64,000 nt of DNA from Akebia trifoliata (GCA_017979445.1 CM030718.1:20827021-20891020), one strand, 5' to 3'; shown: positions 46,470 through 59,027, counted from the first letter of the stretch. The notes: a model not told the origin generated them from the sequence alone. Made by a program: numbers and translations.

Positions 46470-47770
46470 GGGATAGTGCAAACGTTAGTGTAGGTGGGGC
46501 AACTCCTTTGTATATTGCTACTGACAATAGGAGCCCTGATATTATCAATTGCTTGCTAAAAGCTGGAGTTGATCCCAACATCAGTGATGAGGTGAGGTTG
46601 TCTGGACTTTCACTTCTTTGTGTATTTATGTTATTTCTCATTTTTTTACTCGTATCTATCTTGTATAGATGATCGGAGTCTGGTATGCAAATATGGGCTT
46701 TTTAGTTTTAGATGAGAAAACTCATTGTATGAACCAGTTTCATTTTAATCAGATACTACCATATATATTTATGTTCTTTGTTTATTAATGTAATGTTAGA
46801 GCATTATGGCTATATTTCTTTGTTTGCATTGTCATTCTCCTTTGCATGAGTAACAGTCGTAAAATCAAAGTGGTACCTTTGTGCAAAAACTCAAGAATGT
46901 TTTGAATGTTGATAATTGTTTGTTATGTAGGGGATAAAATTAGAAAACTTATACATAATTACTAGTAATTGCCACAATACATGCATGACTTGCAAGTGGA
47001 AAATCAACCCTGATACATTTATATGCAATCGCTACGTTGGGAGGCCAATTATTTGTTTCTTTTGGGATGTTATTCTAATTTGGGAACAAAAATGTACCAA
47101 ATACTTCCTCTATATTTCCATCATTCATATGAAAATTTTAATTTACACAGGTGTGGTCTAATAAATCAATGGATTGTTGTGGCCCTATTGCAAATATCAA
47201 TGGAAGTGACGACCTCGTTGTGAATTATATATAGGGTCAGCAAAATAGTTAGTAGAAACCAAAAGAAATTTAAATCTTCTGTAAAAAGTGCAAAAAAATT
47301 TCTCTGACCATATGCATATAGGATGGGGTTGTCATTGTTGCTAGAGTACTTGACAATGTTCCCTTCTCATGTTAATAATGCTTTATGCCAAAATATAATT
47401 TCGTAGATTATTGTGATTTAAGCCATATTCTTTGGTTATTTCATAGAGTTTGGCTGATATGTATTGGTTATAATATAGGGGGAGCCTGTGAATCAGCAAT
47501 TCATATACTTTTGGTGTTATAGTTGTTTTTAAACTCTGAACTTTGAGCTTTTTCATTTCTTTCAATCTGTGTATCTGTTAAGAAATACCAAAAGTGGTGG
47601 GTTGTGTTTTTATAACATTATTAACTGTAGGAATATCTCTTATTAATCTTGTTCATTTTGTTCATGTTTTTCCACCACAGGATGGCCTAAATCCAATACA
47701 TGTTGCTGCTGCAAGCGGTAATCATGGAGCTGTGGAGATTCTTCTCCCAGTGACATCTCCTGTTCTCTAA
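46470..47770 (+). pseudogene. Ankyrin-repeat gene fragment with a spliceable intron
   Basis: Exon A (46470-46591) follows an acceptor-like GGATAG and encodes DSANVSVGGATPLYIATDN, then IINCLLKAGVDPNISDE, a typical ankyrin repeat. A donor (GAG/GTGAGG) starts an intron of about 1.09 kb ending CCACCACAG. Exon B (47681-47770) continues in phase with DGLNPIHVAAASGNHGAVEI, then LLPVTSPVL and a TAA stop. Both exons are open and the junction keeps the frame. The upstream part of the ankyrin protein is absent. It is the third unrelated host-gene piece in this cassette, all on the same strand. It is probably not functional by itself, but a spliced transcript is possible. Confidence 0.85.
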
Positions 47771-48401
47771 AAAATCTTTGGCACATTGATCTCTATTTTG
47801 AATTATGAACTTGTTTTGGTACCATACAGTGCATTGAAGTTGTTCCGTGTAATTTCAGGTCATTCATGCCTTTTGTCCAATGTGTTCGTAGGCAACGTTA
47901 AGGTTCTCGTTTGGTTATCATTCGGGATAGATGGACCCAAGTAGGTAGCAATGAAGCTACTTGTTTGATCTGAGGATCAAGCTATCACTGACGCCATCCA
48001 TGAGATCATTACAAACGATAGATTCTAAGGTATGTTTTGGTTGCACATGATTTATGGCTTTACCATTTTATTTTACCAGAGTGAGCATGGAGATGGGGTG
48101 AAGTATAAGAGATGGTTGGCTTCAAGTGCACACTAAATCCAAGAAACATATCACATTTGTTTATAATTCATAGAGTTGTTTCTTTTTTTATGGTGAAAAT
48201 ATTCGTGAATGCATAATTTGTTTTTCGATTTTGTAGATGCATGTTTGGTAGATTGTAGTTTATGTTTGGTAAAATATTCATTTACAAGTTGTGGTATCTT
48301 TTTATAAACAAATGATAAGTAAAATTTGTAGTGCCAATAGCAGCTCTTTTTCTTTATATAATTGTATGTTTTATTTTGGAATGAATATTTTATTAATTTT
48401 T
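47771..48401. other. Non-coding DNA after the ankyrin fragment
   Basis: GTAATTTCAGGTCATTCATG near 47850 and TCTAAGGTATGTT near 48025 look like splice signals, and the stretch between might be a further gene piece (GATCAAGCTATCACTGACGC region). I could not assign it. A small half-terminus TTTGTAGTGCC is at 48327. Confidence 0.35.
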
Positions 48402-48871
48402 TCACAACATTAAAGGCGGTTTTAAACTGCCTCTAATGTTGTTTTTTATAAAACTAATTTTTATTAAGGACGGTTTTCAAATTGCCTCTAAAATATAAAA
48501 ACCGCCCTTAAATAACAATATTTAGAGGCGGTTTTAAAACTGTCCTTAAATTATTATTATTAGAGGCAGTTTTCAAATTGCCTCTAAAATATAAGAACCG
48601 CCCTTAAATCATATTCTTTAGAGACGATTTTTAAACCGTCATTAAATTATTATTATTTGAGGCGGTTTTCAAATAGCCTCTAAAAATATAAAAAACGCCC
48701 TTAAATCATTATTTAGAGGCGATTTTAAAACCGCCTTTAGTTAGCCACTAAAAGGAATCAGCGACGCAACTATAGTGGGCGGTTCGATTAACCGCCCTTA
48801 AAATTGGAGGCGGTTTAGTCGAAATTGGTGGCAGTTTAAAACCGCCTCTAAATACCTCATATTTTGTAGTG
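48402..48871. mobile_element. Hairpin array with a CACTA-like terminus
   Basis: About ten copies of GAGGCGGTTTTAAAACCGCC and variants alternate with their complements (ACCGCCCTTAAAT), so each pair can fold. The array ends ...ATATTTTGTAGTG at 48871, the inverse of CACTACAAAATATGAGG, a CACTA-type end. Subterminal arrays of this kind are where CACTA transposases bind. The left edge (CACAACATTAAAGGCGG at 48402) shares AGGCGGTTTTAAACTGCC with the inverse of the right edge, so this could also be a whole 470-bp MITE. No convincing target duplication. Confidence 0.65.
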
Positions 48872-49510
48872 CATCTTCCACCTTCTTTCCCAATCCCTTT
48901 TTAGTTTCAACGAGAGAAGAAAATCCAAGAAACTTTAATGGAAAACCATTTAGATTTCTCTCCACTACAACCAGCACTCTAGAGGGCGATGGTTTAAGCT
49001 GAGAAAGAGAAATGATGTTGTCGGCCTCAGGAAAAATGTCTCCTTGAGGTCTAAGAGATTACTAATTCTCGAGATATATTCTTAGATAGCGAGGTAGTCA
49101 AATACCAGCTGTCGCTTAACTTAACTGGTGGTTACTATGAGATTCCAATATTCGACAGCACTTGCTGCGTAAGAATGGGAAAGGTAATGGTGTTTTCGGA
49201 ACATTAGTAACCACTGGAACAAAACCTTCAATCGCATCTTAACAGTTGTAGCAATAGAACATGATTGTCCTCCACTAGATATCCTCCACGTGTATACACA
49301 ACCAATCCTTCCTCTGATGCATTATAAAGCCTCTTAGCGTCCTCAGGGATTGTCGATGTGGTGCGTTGGATTGAGGACAGACATTCATGGAAGAACACAA
49401 CAACTACGTTGCTGGTACTGGTTTTGCTTTTGATTTTGGAACTACATGTTTTGATTAAGGGGCCCCACTTCCACATCTTGATCTGAAGATCTCACAAGCA
49501 GATGTGGTTG
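48872..49510. other. Unassigned DNA
   Basis: Higher GC than its surroundings and with fairly long open frames (for example 49228-49476, minus), so it may be former coding DNA of a transposon or host gene. No family recognised. Confidence 0.35.
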
Positions 49511-49766
49511 ATCGAGACGATGGTTTAGACAATGGATGCACCCCATCCTTGGAGTTAACTCGAGCGGATTCACTATGGGCTTAGTAGCTCACTGCTTCTA
49601 CTCAACATGATCGAGAAGATGGTTCAAAGAATGGGTGCATCCTATCTTTGGAGCGAACTCGAGCCGATTCACCATTGGCTCAGCAACTCACTGCCTCTAC
49701 GCAAGATGATCAAGTTCCTTCAGCTCAGGCACCTTCGAGTGACCATCCTCAACAATTCCTATTTTA
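49511..49766 (+). pseudogene. Coding-like 33-residue repeat, two units
   Basis: Two 99-bp units (49511-49609 and 49610-49708) encode DRDDGLDNGCTPSLELTRAD and DREDGSKNGCILSLERTRAD, followed in each by LTASTQ. The second unit continues open to PSSDHPQQFLF and a TAA at 49766. The first contains a TAG at the position of a Gln codon in the second. The units differ mostly by substitutions that keep the frame, which suggests former coding. I do not recognise the protein. Confidence 0.4.
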
Positions 49767-49799
49767 AGCTAATAATTTAATCCCTATTTTAAAAATCAA

Positions 49800-50017
49800 T
49801 TTCAAGTGGCACGTGCACATAAATCACTGAGTCAACTCACATGTATTTATAAAGAGAAATTTTGATTTAAGACTTCTACATACACCAAAATCAGTGAGTT
49901 AGCCCACGTATTTTAATCAACGTACACCAAAATCAGTGACTTAGCTCACGCATTTTTAATCAAAGAAATTTAATTTTTAAATATCCACTTTACCAAAATC
50001 AACGAGTTAGCCCATGC
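49800..50017. repeat. 66-bp minisatellite, left part (R copy 2)
   Basis: Degenerate units of the array described at 8836. The last unit stops at GTTAGCCCATGC, where the CACTA-like element begins, and resumes after it. Confidence 0.8.
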
Positions 50018-52497
50018 CACTACATCAAAATGCGCAGAAAACAACTGCCCTGGACAATTGTTTTGTTGGAAAACAACTGCTCCAACCATAAAGGGAGTAG
50101 TCGTTTTAAATAGGCTTCTGTTTCATATACGACAAATGTGATTCGTAGGGGAATTGTTGAAATAAACGACTGTTGATGGCAGTCAACAGAAATGACGGAC
50201 TAGGGCAATTGTTTTTTCCTTGAATTTTAAGTAAAAATATAAATCTTTTGGAAAAAAATGCTCACAATATATTTTTTTGGCTAATGGCGATGACCACGTT
50301 TGACTCTCACTATTGGGTTTTGATTTAAAAAATAAAATTTGCAAAATAATTCCCTATGGAAAAAGTAAAAATTAAAAATATAAATGAATAAATTTCAAAA
50401 GTTTCCTAAATAAAACTCAAAAATAGATAATCCGAAGGAGGAGAGAGAGAGATCTTGGATTTTTGGATCAGTGGTGGAGATCTTGGTTTACCACCCTTCT
50501 TATTCTTCTTCTCACCTCTATTTAAATGTGAGAACAAATGAATGTTTTCGCTGCTTTTGAAACAATGCCCTTGACCTCGGTCTCCTCCCAAAGACCACTT
50601 ATTTAAATAGTCTCTCTGTTTTGGTAAATATTTGAGAGACCCTTTTGTTTTCAAATTGATGACATGCAGCCATTGAAAGATTTGTTTTTGAATGTATCAA
50701 ATGTATTGCCAATGTATCAGAATGTATCGATTTCTAAAATAACCGAAACATTGAAACAATATGAGATTTTAGACCATGGGTGGACCATCTCCATCCTCTT
50801 ATACATTATCAGTCCTACCATAGAAGAGCCGACAACTTCATGTCTTCTTCCTCACTAAAAGCCCTCTTGTTAATCCTTGGATCTAACTGGTTAAAACATT
50901 TTTAGCCACAACTTTTCCTTGTAGAAACAATTGCGAAAGGAAAATCATAAATACCATCTAACCCAAAAATTGATTCCATGATGAATCAAGACTCAAAATT
51001 TAAAACAGAAGATACGGAACTCAAAATCTTCATTTTCTAATTAAAAAAAAGAAGTAAAATAAGTTATGATTTCAATTCTTTGAATTGGGAAGGAAAATAA
51101 CGCTTCTCTATGACAGAGGGCTAGACGCAGCAAGAATAAATTCCTACAATGACCTAGAAACCAAACTATCAAAATTCCAAAATGAATTAGACCATAGATC
51201 TTCAATAACCATATGAAAAGTCATTAAGCAAATGTCATGTTTAACATATTTTCCTCTACAATTGGGTGGTGTTGGATCATCAAAGCCTTGATCATCATGC
51301 TATGATATGTATATAAGTTGTTGGGTATGGTGAGAGATGACAAGAATTCTAGGGTCTGTTCATGAATCATACAAATCTTATGGGATCTATAGACAAAACC
51401 CAATTCTAGAAAAGCACAAAAGGACTAACATAATGATATGAGAACCAAAAAATTCTCCCTTCAATAGGTATTTTTTTCTTCAAACCCAAAGAATATACAT
51501 GAAAGCAAGAGGAAACAAATTTCACCAACCCTTTAGAAACAACTCTCCTCGCTTCCATGTTTCAACATCAATCATTTTTTATTTCCAACAAAAATACTAG
51601 CTTGATAAAACCAAGAAATTAAACTGATCAAAATCCACACAAGTACGAACAAATAAACAAAACCATACCTAGAAGCTAAGAAATAGTTCAAAATGAGAGA
51701 GTGGGAGATCTAACTAAGTAAAACTATAAAGAGAAAGGAAAAAAAAAAAATCGAAAGGAAAGTTGTGTGGAGAGAGAGAGAGAAAATTCCTCTGTAATTC
51801 CCCACTGATTACAAAACAAATCATTCATCCACTCTTTCCATATGTAATACAAAATAATACCAAAAAATAATAAAGATTCAACCCAAAGCCACAAATATAG
51901 CACTTCTCCTAAGCCTAGAATATAAGAAACCAAATCTCTCAAATTACAAAACAAATCACTCAACCAGTCTCTATATATGTAAAATACAAAATAACACTAA
52001 AAAATATATTCTTATTTAGATTTTAAACCAAGAAATATATCCAACCCAAATTCACAAATATTGCACTTCTCCTAAGTAGAGAGAGAGAGAGAGAGAGGTT
52101 GAAAGTATACCTATTGCCCAAGAGATCTTGAAGGTGAATTATCATTTTCTCTTCATGATCAATAAAATTATCTCGTTTGATCCTTGGCCTAAGTTATTAG
52201 TCTGTCTGAGTTTGCGACTCTTACGACATCAAGCAAACCTGTTGATAACACACACATCACAAAAATACAATATTTTAATCGTTAAACCAACCCCAAAACA
52301 ATATTAAAATCAACAGATATTTATCGTAGATCTAAGGTCTAATTCATTTTAGCATTTTCGCATCCTATGGAGCTCACCTCTTGCCTCAACTACACGGTCG
52401 CTATCATTGTTGTCAACAACTAAGATGAGACCAAACGTGTTTTGGAGAAATATATAAGAGGACCTTGGCACATCATGGTGAACTAAATACGGTAGTG
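50018..52497. mobile_element. CACTA-like non-autonomous element (2480 bp) in the minisatellite
   Basis: The element begins CACTACATCAAAATGCGC and ends TACGGTAGTG. TGC flanks both sides (50015-50017 and 52498-52500). Joining the flanks rebuilds a normal minisatellite unit (GCCCATGC then AATTTTAA), so this is an insertion. Subterminal repeats such as AACAACTGCCC and GGACAATTG lie near the left end. The two ends agree only in CACTAC, so the inverted repeats are very short or eroded. No transposase domain is visible. An internal direct repeat (about 51810-51915 and 51944-52076, ending CACTTCTCCTAAG) is present. Confidence 0.7.
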
Positions 52498-52758
52498 TGC
52501 AATTTTAACTAAAGAAATTTGATTTTAAAGCTCCACGTGCACTCAAATCTGTGACTTTGCCCACACATTTTTAATTAAAGAAATTTGATTTTAAATCTCA
52601 ACATGCACCAAAATCAGTGAGTTAGCCCACACATTTTTAATCAAAAAAATTTCATTTTTAAATCTATACGTGCACCAAAATCAGTGAGTTAACCCACTCA
52701 TTTTTAATCAAATAAATTTGATTTTAAATCTCCACGTGCACCAAAATAAGTGAGTTAG
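52498..52758. repeat. 66-bp minisatellite, right part (R copy 2)
   Basis: About four units. The first has the same variant GCACTCAAATCTRTGA as the first unit at 8836, showing common descent with R copy 1. Confidence 0.85.
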
Positions 52759-52838
52759 TTTGATTTTCTAGATAGATAAAAAAGGAAAAAAAATCCTACC
52801 TAAGACTCCCCCAAAATGGCAAATCGACTTGATGGGTA

Positions 52839-52872
<34 letters not shown>

Positions 52873-54960
52873 GTAAGGGATATTTTATATAACCTTTCAT
52901 GCACATAAAAGCATGAATCAATTTGAAATGTTCGTTTTGATTCGTAAAATGCCGAAGCATGCATATTGAACACACATTGAATCAAGGATGAAATCATGAG
53001 AATGACGTCCGAACAACCAGCAAAAAAAGTAAGCTCTTTAGCAATAATGACCGAAAGTGATAATGGATTCACCTTATGGAGAGGTGGCTGCTATGGGATT
53101 TCTTCAAAGTAAATTATCGATCTCCCCCTATCAACTCTAAGGAGGACAATAGTGACAGAAAGAGAGGGGTAAATCATTATTGAGTGGGTTTATAAGAGGG
53201 AGGATGAAGGACTGGATTAAAGGTGGGTGTGATGTAGTCGTTAATGAGTGTGTGAGAGTGAGAGAGATGATGAAGGTGCTGCTATGGGAGACGACTAAAC
53301 CAAGAGAGTGAGAAAAAGAAAATAAATAAATAAGAGGATGGCTGCGATGGAAGGTGAGGCCGAGAGAGTAAGAAGGAGAGAGAGGTGAGGGGAGTGTACT
53401 ATGAAGAAGATGGGTCATGAAGGGGTTGTTGGGTGAAGAAGGTGAGCGAAAGAGAGTTGTTCGAGAGGTTCTCGAAACATGAAGAAGGTGAATGTAAGTC
53501 GAAGGAGACTTCTGTGTGTGGGCTTTAATGGAGTGAGAAAGAGATGATGGTGAAAGTGTTGAGGTATGGCTGAAGTGTGATGGAGAGGAGGGCTGATAGA
53601 GGATATCAGCTTTCAGAAGAAGAAGATGGAGGCGTGACCAAGGTAGGTACTAGGGGTGAAACTTGGTTCGGGTTGGTTCAGTTTAGAGCTAAATCAAAAC
53701 TGAACTGTCCAAGGTCGGTTCCATTATATGGGAACCAGAACTGAACCAAATTGCTCTAGAACTGAACCAAACCAAACCGACCTTAATTCGGTTTGGTTCG
53801 GCTCCAGGGGTTGCCAAAAAATTTCTTAAGCAAATATTTTTACAAACTTGATCCTCAAAACTTTCCTTAACAATTTCACAAATTGAATAAAATAGCTCAT
53901 AATAATAAAATTAGAACTTTTAGAAAAACCAAATAAGTTCATTTAACAACCTTAGTAACTTACAAAATTCAATAAAATAGTTCATAAATAATAAAATATG
54001 AAAAAAATATATATTTTATCATCTTAATAATGAATTAATCAATCTTAAGACTTTTAAAAAATCAAGTAAAATGATTCTGTTATAATAAAACATGAAATAA
54101 CATTGGGAAAATAAAACCAAAGGTTACTAATGCATGTTATGGAATCATGGAACATAGATTGCTATTCTTAATGGGATTATTTTGATAAAGATACTTTCAT
54201 GACTCGAAATCCCCCAAATAAATAAATCCCCAAATTTCTTTATGCCTCAAACATGTCTAAACTAAACAAAAACAACCTTATAAGACAAATCAAAATGTAT
54301 TAAAGAAAAACTAAATATTTCAAGGTTCACTTTAACTTACTCTATATCTTTTTAACATCAGTTGGAACTTTAACGGTAGGGAAGAAAACCCCCGTCCCTC
54401 TAGATTCCTTCACAAAACCACCTTTGTAAGATCCATTTACCTAAAAAGGCAAAAATCGCTTGACCCTGGTTTTGCGGCCTCTACAGAACCATAAAACTTG
54501 GTTGTATAAAGCTCTCAACCTACAAACAACAAAGCGATAAAAAGAAACCCATTTATCCATTAAAGCTAAAAAAGGAAAGTTTTAAATAAAGCTACCCAAA
54601 AATAGAATCAAACACAACCTTTTTGATTTTCTTGTTTAACTCTACTTGAGTATGAGCCGGTTTAACTAGAGGAAACTAATAAACCGGCCTCGGTTCAAAA
54701 ACAAAGTTTCCTGCCCAGCAACATAAAAATGGTGAAAATCACCACCATCATCTAAGTTTGGAGGGAAGTCTGCCATTAAAGCAAACTAGAGAGAGAAAGA
54801 GAGAGAGAGAGAGGGATGACCCATCGGAGTTGAGAGGCAGCTGCAAGTCAGCCTTGCAAGAGACGAGAGAGAGAAAGAGAGTGAGAGAGGGGGCGGGAGG
54901 CTGACCCACTGGCCACTGGAGATGAGAGGCAGCCTGTAGCCGCACCTCAGCCTTGTAAGA

Positions 54961-55001
<41 letters not shown>

Positions 55002-55084
55002 GGAAAGAAGGAAAGAGATTTCCCTCTAGGGTTTAAAAAAATCTTATATTTTGTTTTAAAATAACATGCTAGTTCAGTTTTCGG
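52759..55084. repeat. R tandem unit 1 (2326 bp)
   Basis: Begins TTTGATTTTCTAGATAGATA, matching 9096 in R copy 1. It carries the small-ORF block (the minus frame at 52866-53072 is open), the purine-rich block, the target site GTAGGTAC (53643-53650) and a hAT element from 53651. The hAT is cut off at about 55084, where its interior (CAGTTTTCGG) joins the start of the next unit. Confidence 0.88.
53651..55084. mobile_element. hAT element, right end missing (tandem unit 1)
   Basis: The left end TAGGGGTGAAACTTGGTTCGG follows GTAGGTAC. The interior corresponds to copy A (9996-11040 and 20130-20300) without the Athila insertion. It therefore shows the uninterrupted sequence around the Athila site (TTTTAAATAAAGCTACCC). 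The right terminal part is lost at the tandem junction. Confidence 0.8.
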
Positions 55085-57386
55085 TTTGATTTTTTAGATA
55101 ACTGAAAAAGAAAAAAAATCCTTGCTAAGGCTACCCCAAAACGGCGAATCAACTTGATGGGTATCTTTTTTTTTTTTTTCTGTTTTGTTTTAAAACAAGG
55201 GCAAAGGATATTTCATATAACCTTTCACGCACTTAAAAGTATGAATCGATTTGAAATATTTGTTTTAATTCGTACAGTGCCGAAACATGCATATTGAGCA
55301 CACATTGAATCAAGGATGAAATCATGAGCATGACGTCCGAGAAACCTGCACAAAAACAAAACTCTTTTGCAATAATGACCGAAAAAACTGATAATGTACT
55401 CACCTTATGGAGAGGTGGCTGCTGTGGGATTTTTTCAAAGTACATTATCGATCTCCCCCAATACACTCTATGGTGGGCAATAGAGATAAAAAGAGGGGTA
55501 AATCATTATTGAGTGGGTTTATAAGAGGGAGGATGAAGGACTGGATTAAAGGTGGGTGTGATGTAGTCGTTAATGAGTGTGTGAGAGTGAGAGAGGCGAT
55601 GAAGGTGCTGCTATGGGAGAGGACTAAACCAGGAGTGTGAGATAAAGAAAATAAACAAATAAGAGGACGGCTGCTATGGAAGGTGAAGCCGGGAGATTAA
55701 GAAGGGGAGAGAGGTGAGCGGAGTGTACTATGAAGAAGATGGGCCATGAAGGGGTTGTTGGGTGAAGAAGGTGAGCGAAAGAGAGTTGTTCGAGAGAGGT
55801 TGTCGAAGGCATGAAGAAGGTGAATGTAAGTCGAAGGAGACTTCAGTGTGGGCTTTAACGGAGTGAGAAAGAGATGATGGTGAAAGTGTCGAGGGATGGC
55901 TGAAGTGTGATGGAGAGGAGGGCTGATAGACGTTCTCAGCTTTGAGAAGAAGAAGACGGAGGCGTGAAGAAGGTAGGTACTAGGGGTGCAACTTGGTTCG
56001 GGTTGGTTCAGTTTAGAGCCAAATCAAAACCGAACTGTCCAAGGTCGGTTCCATTATATGGGAACTAGAACCGAACCAAATTGCTCTAGAACTGAACTAA
56101 ACCAAACCGACCTTAATTCAGTTCGATTCGGTTCCATGGGTTGCAAAAAAATTTCTTAGGCAAATATTTTTACAAACTTGATCCACAACTTTCTTTAACA
56201 ATTTCACAAATTGAATAAAATAGCTCATAATAATAAAATTAGAACTTTTAGAAAAACCAAATAAGTTCATTTAACAACCTTAGTAACTTACAAAATTCAA
56301 TAAAATAGTTCATAAATAATAAAATATGAAAAAAAAAATATTTTATCATCTTAATAATGAATTAATCCATCTTAACACTTTTAAAAAATCAAGTAAAATG
56401 ATCCTTTTATAATAAAACATGAACTAACATTGGGAAAATAAAACCAAAGGTTACTAATGCAAGTTATGGAATCATGGAACATAGATTGCTATTCTAAATG
56501 GGATTATTTTGATAAAGATACTTTCATGATTCGAAATCCCCCAAATAAATAAATCCCCAAATTTCTTTATGCCTCGAACATGTCTAAACTAAACAAAAAC
56601 AACCTTATAAGACAAATCAAAATGTATTAAAGAAAAACTAAATATTTCAAGGTTCACTTAAACTTATTCTATATCTTTTTAACATTAGTTGGAGCTCTAA
56701 CGGTAGGGAAGAAAACCCCTGTCCCTCCAGATTCCTTCACAAAACCACCTTTATAAGATCCATTTACCTAAAAAGGCAAAAATCGCTTGACCCTGGTTTT
56801 GCGGCCTCTACAGAACCATAAAACTTGGTTGTACAAAGCTCTCAACCTACAAACAACAAAGCGATAAAAAGAAACCCATTTATCCATTAAAGCTAAAAAA
56901 GGAAAGTTTTAAATAAAACAACCCAAAAATAGAATCAAACAAAACCTTTTTGATTTTCTTGTTTAACTCTACTTGACTATGAGCCGGTTTAACTAGAGGA
57001 AACTAATAAGCCGGCCTCGGTTCAACAACAAAGCTTCCTGCCCAGCAACATAAAAATGGTGAAAACCACCACCATCATTTAAGTTTGGAGGGAAGTCTGC
57101 CATTAAAGCAAACTAGAGAGAGAGAGAGAGGATGACCCATCGGAGTTGAGAGGCAGCCGCAAGTCAGCCTTTCAAGAGACGAGAGAGAGAAAGAGAGTGA
57201 GAGAGCGGGGGGAGGCTGACCCACTGGCCAATGGAGATGAGAGGCAGCCTGTAGCCGCACCTCAGCCTTGTAAGAGATAAGAGAGAGAGAGAGAGTAGAG
57301 GAAGGAAAGAAGGAAAGAGACTTCCCTATAGGGTTTAAAAAAATCTTATATTTTATTCTAAAATACTATGCTAGTTCAGTTTTCGG
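55085..57386. repeat. R tandem unit 2 (2302 bp)
   Basis: Begins TTTGATTTTTTAGATAACTG at 55085, with the variant ACTG shared only with unit 3. It carries the small-ORF frame (55233-55466, minus), the target site GTAGGTAC at 55973-55980 and another right-truncated hAT element from 55981. Confidence 0.88.
55981..57386. mobile_element. hAT element, right end missing (tandem unit 2)
   Basis: The left end TAGGGGTGCAACTTGGTTCGG follows GTAGGTAC. The interior is as in unit 1, ending at ...TTCAGTTTTCGG where unit 3 begins. A microsatellite of GA repeats is near 57115 and 57280. Confidence 0.8.
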
Positions 57387-58073
57387 TTTGATTTTTTAGA
57401 TAACTGAAAAAGAAAAAAGATCCTACTAAGGCTACCCTAAAAAGGCGAATCAACGTGATGGGTATCTTTTTATTTTTTGTTTTTTTGTTTTTTTTTGTGT
57501 TTTTTTTTTTGTTTTAAAAAAAGGGCAAGGGATATTTCATATAACCTTTCACGCACATAAAAGTATGTATCGATTTGAAATATTTGTTTTGATTTGTACA
57601 ATGCCGAAGCATGCATATTGAGCACACATTGAATCAAGGATGAAATCATGAGACTGACGTCCGAGTAACCTGCACAAAAACCAAGCTCTTTTGCAATAAT
57701 GACCGAAAAAACTGATAATGTACTCACCTTATGGAGAGGTGGCTGCTGTGGGATTTTTTCAAAGTACATTATCGATCTCCCCCTATCAACTCTAAGGTGG
57801 GCAATAGGGATAGAAAGAGGGGTAAATCATTATTGAGTGGGTTTATAAGAGGGAGGATGAAGGACTGGATTAAAGGTGGGTGTGATGTAGTCGTTAATGA
57901 GTGTGTGAGAGTGAGAGAGGCGATGAAGGTGCTGCTATGGGAGACGACTAAACCAAGAGAGTGAGATAAAGAAAATGCACAAATAAGATGACGGCTGCTA
58001 TGGAAGGTAAAGCCGGGAGAGTAAGAAGGGGAGAGTGGTGAGGGGAGTGTACTATGAGAAGATGGGTCATGAA

Positions 58074-58478
58074 TAGGGGTGTCAATGGATAGCCGAAATC
58101 CGAATTCAAATTCGAATTCGAATTCGAAAAATCGGATATTATCCGAAATTTTCAGATATCAGATTCTGATTCGAATGTCATTTTAAAATTCGAATGAGTT
58201 TCGGATACGAATTCGGATATCGCGATATCCGATTCGATAATATCCGCTCCGATATAGTATATGTATTATGTATTTATGTTTTACAACAAAACTTTTATAT
58301 ATGTTATATATGTTATTGTGTATTCGTGTTATATAACAAAACTTTTTTTTTTAAACTTATCTTCTCTGTCTCTCAACCACTTTAATGGCTAAAACGAAGA
58401 ACCAGTCGACGGTGGGTTTCGATCGAACTCCCGTAACCACCGTCTTCTACGGTCAGCGAGCGTCAAATATATATTCTT

Positions 58479-58513
<35 letters not shown>

Positions 58514-58621
58514 TCGAAGTTCGAATCAGTTGGAGTGATTTTTCGGAGGAAATGTGTGGGTTTCGAATGTCGACTGTACGAACTCCGATACGTATTCTCC
58601 GGTCAGCGAACATGCAGGTAT

Positions 58622-58677
<56 letters not shown>

Positions 58678-59027
58678 ATCCGAACCAGTCGGAGGAAATA
58701 TGTGGGTTTCGAGTCTTTCGACTGTGCGAACTCCGACTGTTCAATTTGTAGGATTTTTTTATCAGATATCCGATATATGTTTCGGATTCAAATTCGAATG
58801 TTTATTAGGGATATCCGATCGGAGTGATTTTCGTGGGTTTCGACTGTGCGAACTCCGACAGATCGAAGACGATGGTATTTTGCAGGATTTTTTTTTCAAA
58901 TCGGATATTATCGGATATCCGATATATTTTTCGGATTCGAATTCAAATTCGGATAGTATTGTTTTTTTTCGGATTCGAATTCGGATATAGTAGTATCCGA
59001 TCGGATACATATCCGTTGACAAGCCTA
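58074..59027. mobile_element. 954-bp hAT-type MITE with a perfect 8-bp TSD
   Basis: The left end TAGGGGTGTCAATGGATA and the right end (plus strand ATATCCGTTGACAAGCCTA) are inverted with a few mismatches. The flanks are GTCATGAA at 58066-58073 and 59028-59035, a perfect target duplication. Both subterminal regions are packed with ATCCGAATTCG-type palindromic motifs. The interior holds long CT microsatellites and two or three imperfect copies of a block with GGGTTTCGA, CGAACTCCGA and GGTCAGCGA. This MITE is absent from the other three R left arms, so it came last. Confidence 0.92.
58632..58675. repeat. (CT)n microsatellite inside the MITE
   Basis: A run of CT dinucleotides, with a second shorter CT-rich run at 58480-58512. 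Each is followed by a related TTCGAA/CGATCCGAA and CAGTYGGA block, so the microsatellite expanded inside a small tandem repeat. Confidence 0.9.

Noticed and set aside
46470..47770. A functional ankyrin gene
   Set aside because: Only the last two exons are present, with no start region, and they lie in a string of unrelated gene fragments.
58385..58990. 201-codon plus-strand open frame as a gene
   Set aside because: It lies wholly inside the 954-bp MITE and is open mainly because of CT microsatellites read as Ser-Leu repeats. It has no domain.
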